Source: Hymenobacter sp. (GTDB lineage Bacteria > Bacteroidota > Bacteroidia > Cytophagales > Hymenobacteraceae). Taken from it: a stretch of 15,312 nt of DNA. The position numbers were made by a program, and so were the translations under genes. The stretch's first letter is position 1. Each line of letters starts with the position of its first letter. The stretch lies in NCBI GenBank assembly GCA_025362615.1, contig JANYFQ010000653.1:1-15312 (forward strand). The letters are read 5' to 3'. This document shows, one piece after another, positions 14,283 through 15,312 of this stretch. The notes below the pieces were generated by a model that was given only the letters and a program-made list of their open reading frames with translations, had not been told where the DNA came from and ran no database searches.

Positions 14283-14310
14283 ATTTAACATTTAACATTC
14301 AACATTAAAA
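14283..14310 (+). repeat. ATTYAAC heptamer tandem repeat in the SDR leader
   Basis: Four 7-bp units (ATTTAAC, ATTTAAC, ATTCAAC, ATTAAAA) fill the leader up to one base before the ATG at 14312. The flippase leader carries the same word at 5402-5431. The first unit also ends the four-codon frame that begins at 14274. Confidence 0.7.
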
Positions 14311-14311
14311 A

Positions 14312-15097
14312 ATGGACTTCTCCCCTTACCGCGCCCTCGTGGGCGGCAGCACCCAGGGCATCGGCCGGGCCGTAGCCCAGTTGTTGGCCGAGCGCGGCTG
14401 CGCCCTCACGCTGCTGGCCCGCTCCGAAACCGCCCTGCAAGCCGCCGTGGCGGCCCTGCCCACGCCCGCCGGCCAGCAGCACGACTACCTGGTGGCCGAT
14501 TTCGACCAGCCCGCCGCCGTGGCCGCCGCCGTGCAAGGCTACCTGGCGCAGCACCCCCACGCGTTTCAAATTCTGGTGAACAACACCGGCGGCCCGCCCG
14601 GCGGCCCGCTGCTCGACGCGCCCGTCGAAGCGCTGCTGTTGGCTTTCAACCAGCACATTGTCTGCAACCACTTGCTGGCCCAGGCGCTGGTGCCGGGGAT
14701 GCGGGCGGCCGGCTACGGGCGCATCCTCAACGTGGTAAGCACCTCCGTGAAGGTGCCGCTGCCGGGCCTGGGCGTGAGCAACACCGTGCGCGGGGCCGTG
14801 GCCAGTTGGGCCAAAACCCTGGCCACCGAACTCGGCCCCCACGGCATCACGGTGAACAACGTGCTGCCCGGCGCCACCCTTACCCAGCGCCACCACGCAC
14901 TCATCGACAAGAAGATGGCCCAAACCGGCCAGCCCGCCGAAGCCATTGAAGCGGCCATGCTCGCCACCATCCCGGCCCGCCGCTTCGGGCTGGCCGAGGA
15001 GGTAGCCGCCGCCGTGGTTTTTCTGGCCTCGCCGGCCGCCGGTTACATCAACGGCACGAGCGTGCCCGTGGACGGCGGGCGCACGGGCAGCTTGTAA
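14312..15097 (+). CDS. Short-chain dehydrogenase/reductase family protein with atypical active site
   Basis: The 261-aa protein has a Rossmann fold. The glycine motif GGSTQGIG is at 11-18, NNTGGPPGG at 90-98 in place of the NNAG motif, S143/S145 in VVSTSV, and VPVDGGRTGS near the C terminus. The usual catalytic Y-x3-K is missing: aligning VSNTVRGAVASWAKTLATEL with typical members puts S156 at the Tyr position and R160 at the Lys position. I have met this variant in Bacteroidota, where such genes can sit with 3-hydroxyanthranilate/aminomuconate genes, but its reaction is not known to me. Here it is divergent from the DUF2079 gene, one gene away from the dioxygenase. It may bind NAD(P) without classic SDR chemistry or use another mechanism. 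The start at 14312 is the only ATG giving the normal N terminus. Confidence 0.88.
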   Translation: MDFSPYRALVGGSTQGIGRAVAQLLAERGCALTLLARSETALQAAVAALPTPAGQQHDYLVADFDQPAAVAAAVQGYLAQHPHAFQILVNNTGGPPGGPLLDAPVEALLLAFNQHIVCNHLLAQALVPGMRAAGYGRILNVVSTSVKVPLPGLGVSNTVRGAVASWAKTLATELGPHGITVNNVLPGATLTQRHHALIDKKMAQTGQPAEAIEAAMLATIPARRFGLAEEVAAAVVFLASPAAGYINGTSVPVDGGRTGSL

Positions 15098-15108
15098 GAA
15101 CTGCTGTT

Positions 15109-15277
15109 ACGCAGTGGCGTTTTGGCGCGGGCCTCCTGGCCCGTGCCAGTTACCTGGGGGCCTCCGGCCCCCAATCGTTGAACGATGGGCATCGGAAGAG
15201 CGGACGATTCCGGCCTGGGGTGCGGGCCAGCGGCCCGCAAGTAAGCGGCACGGGCCAGGAGGCCCGCGCCACTGCGT
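15109..15277. repeat. Composite REP-like hairpin block downstream of the SDR gene
   Basis: Outer arms at 15109-15147 and 15247-15277 are inverted copies. They are identical except for 8 extra bases (ttttggcg) in the left arm. Both contain the inner hairpin cgggcctcctggcccg. Between them are two more perfect hairpins, tgggggcctccggccccca (15155-15173) and tgcgggccagcggcccgca (15221-15239). The block starts 11 bases after the SDR stop and may act as a terminator. The last 35 bases of the window show nothing I can name. Confidence 0.85.
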
Positions 15278-15312
15278 GACATAAATTGTCAGCCACCAGC
15301 CCCGAATACCGG

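Noticed and set aside
14285..14923. Minus-strand open frame antisense to the SDR gene
   Set aside because: It is a Gly/His/Gln-rich shadow; the plus strand has the Rossmann motifs and family C terminus.

Overview
The window looks like chromosomal DNA from a very GC-rich member of the Bacteroidota, most likely Hymenobacter or a close relative. The reasons are the high GC content, start regions carrying the Bacteroidota -7 promoter motif TAnnTTTG, little sign of Shine-Dalgarno sites, and proteins of Cytophagales type. The genus is my inference. I see no rRNA, tRNA, CRISPR array, phage gene or intact insertion sequence.

Layout: 1-214 is an array of 21-bp palindromic tandem repeats that runs off the left edge. 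At 229-2952 (minus) is a full-length MmeI-type restriction/methyltransferase homologue whose nuclease and methylase signatures are altered. It is divergent from an enoyl-CoA hydratase (3026-3814, plus), and the two starts are mirror images in a 79-bp near-palindrome. From 3871 to 14199 everything is on the minus strand. In transcription order (right to left) this is a DUF2079 membrane protein, 3-hydroxyanthranilate 3,4-dioxygenase, ACMS decarboxylase, a 535-bp gap with a possible gene remnant, a polytopic GT-C-like membrane protein, kynureninase, a small four-helix membrane protein, an outer-membrane beta-barrel candidate and a Wzx-type flippase. At 14312-15097 (plus) is a short-chain dehydrogenase family protein lacking the usual Tyr/Lys pair, followed by a composite hairpin block.

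Function: kynureninase, the dioxygenase and ACMS decarboxylase catalyse three consecutive steps, from 3-hydroxykynurenine through 3-hydroxyanthranilate and ACMS to 2-aminomuconate semialdehyde. This points to tryptophan/kynurenine catabolism by the aminomuconate branch. Kynurenine monooxygenase, the semialdehyde dehydrogenase and the deaminase are not in the window. The other genes concern the envelope (flippase, beta-barrel, two GT-C-like membrane proteins) and interrupt the kynurenine set.

The most unusual aspect is the intergenic DNA. Many of the gaps hold a different family of inverted repeat, and several of these supply stop codons to the flanking genes. Two copies of one palindromic element built on TGAGTGAA words lie in opposite orientation, 4.4 kb apart, around the kynureninase-ACMSD segment.
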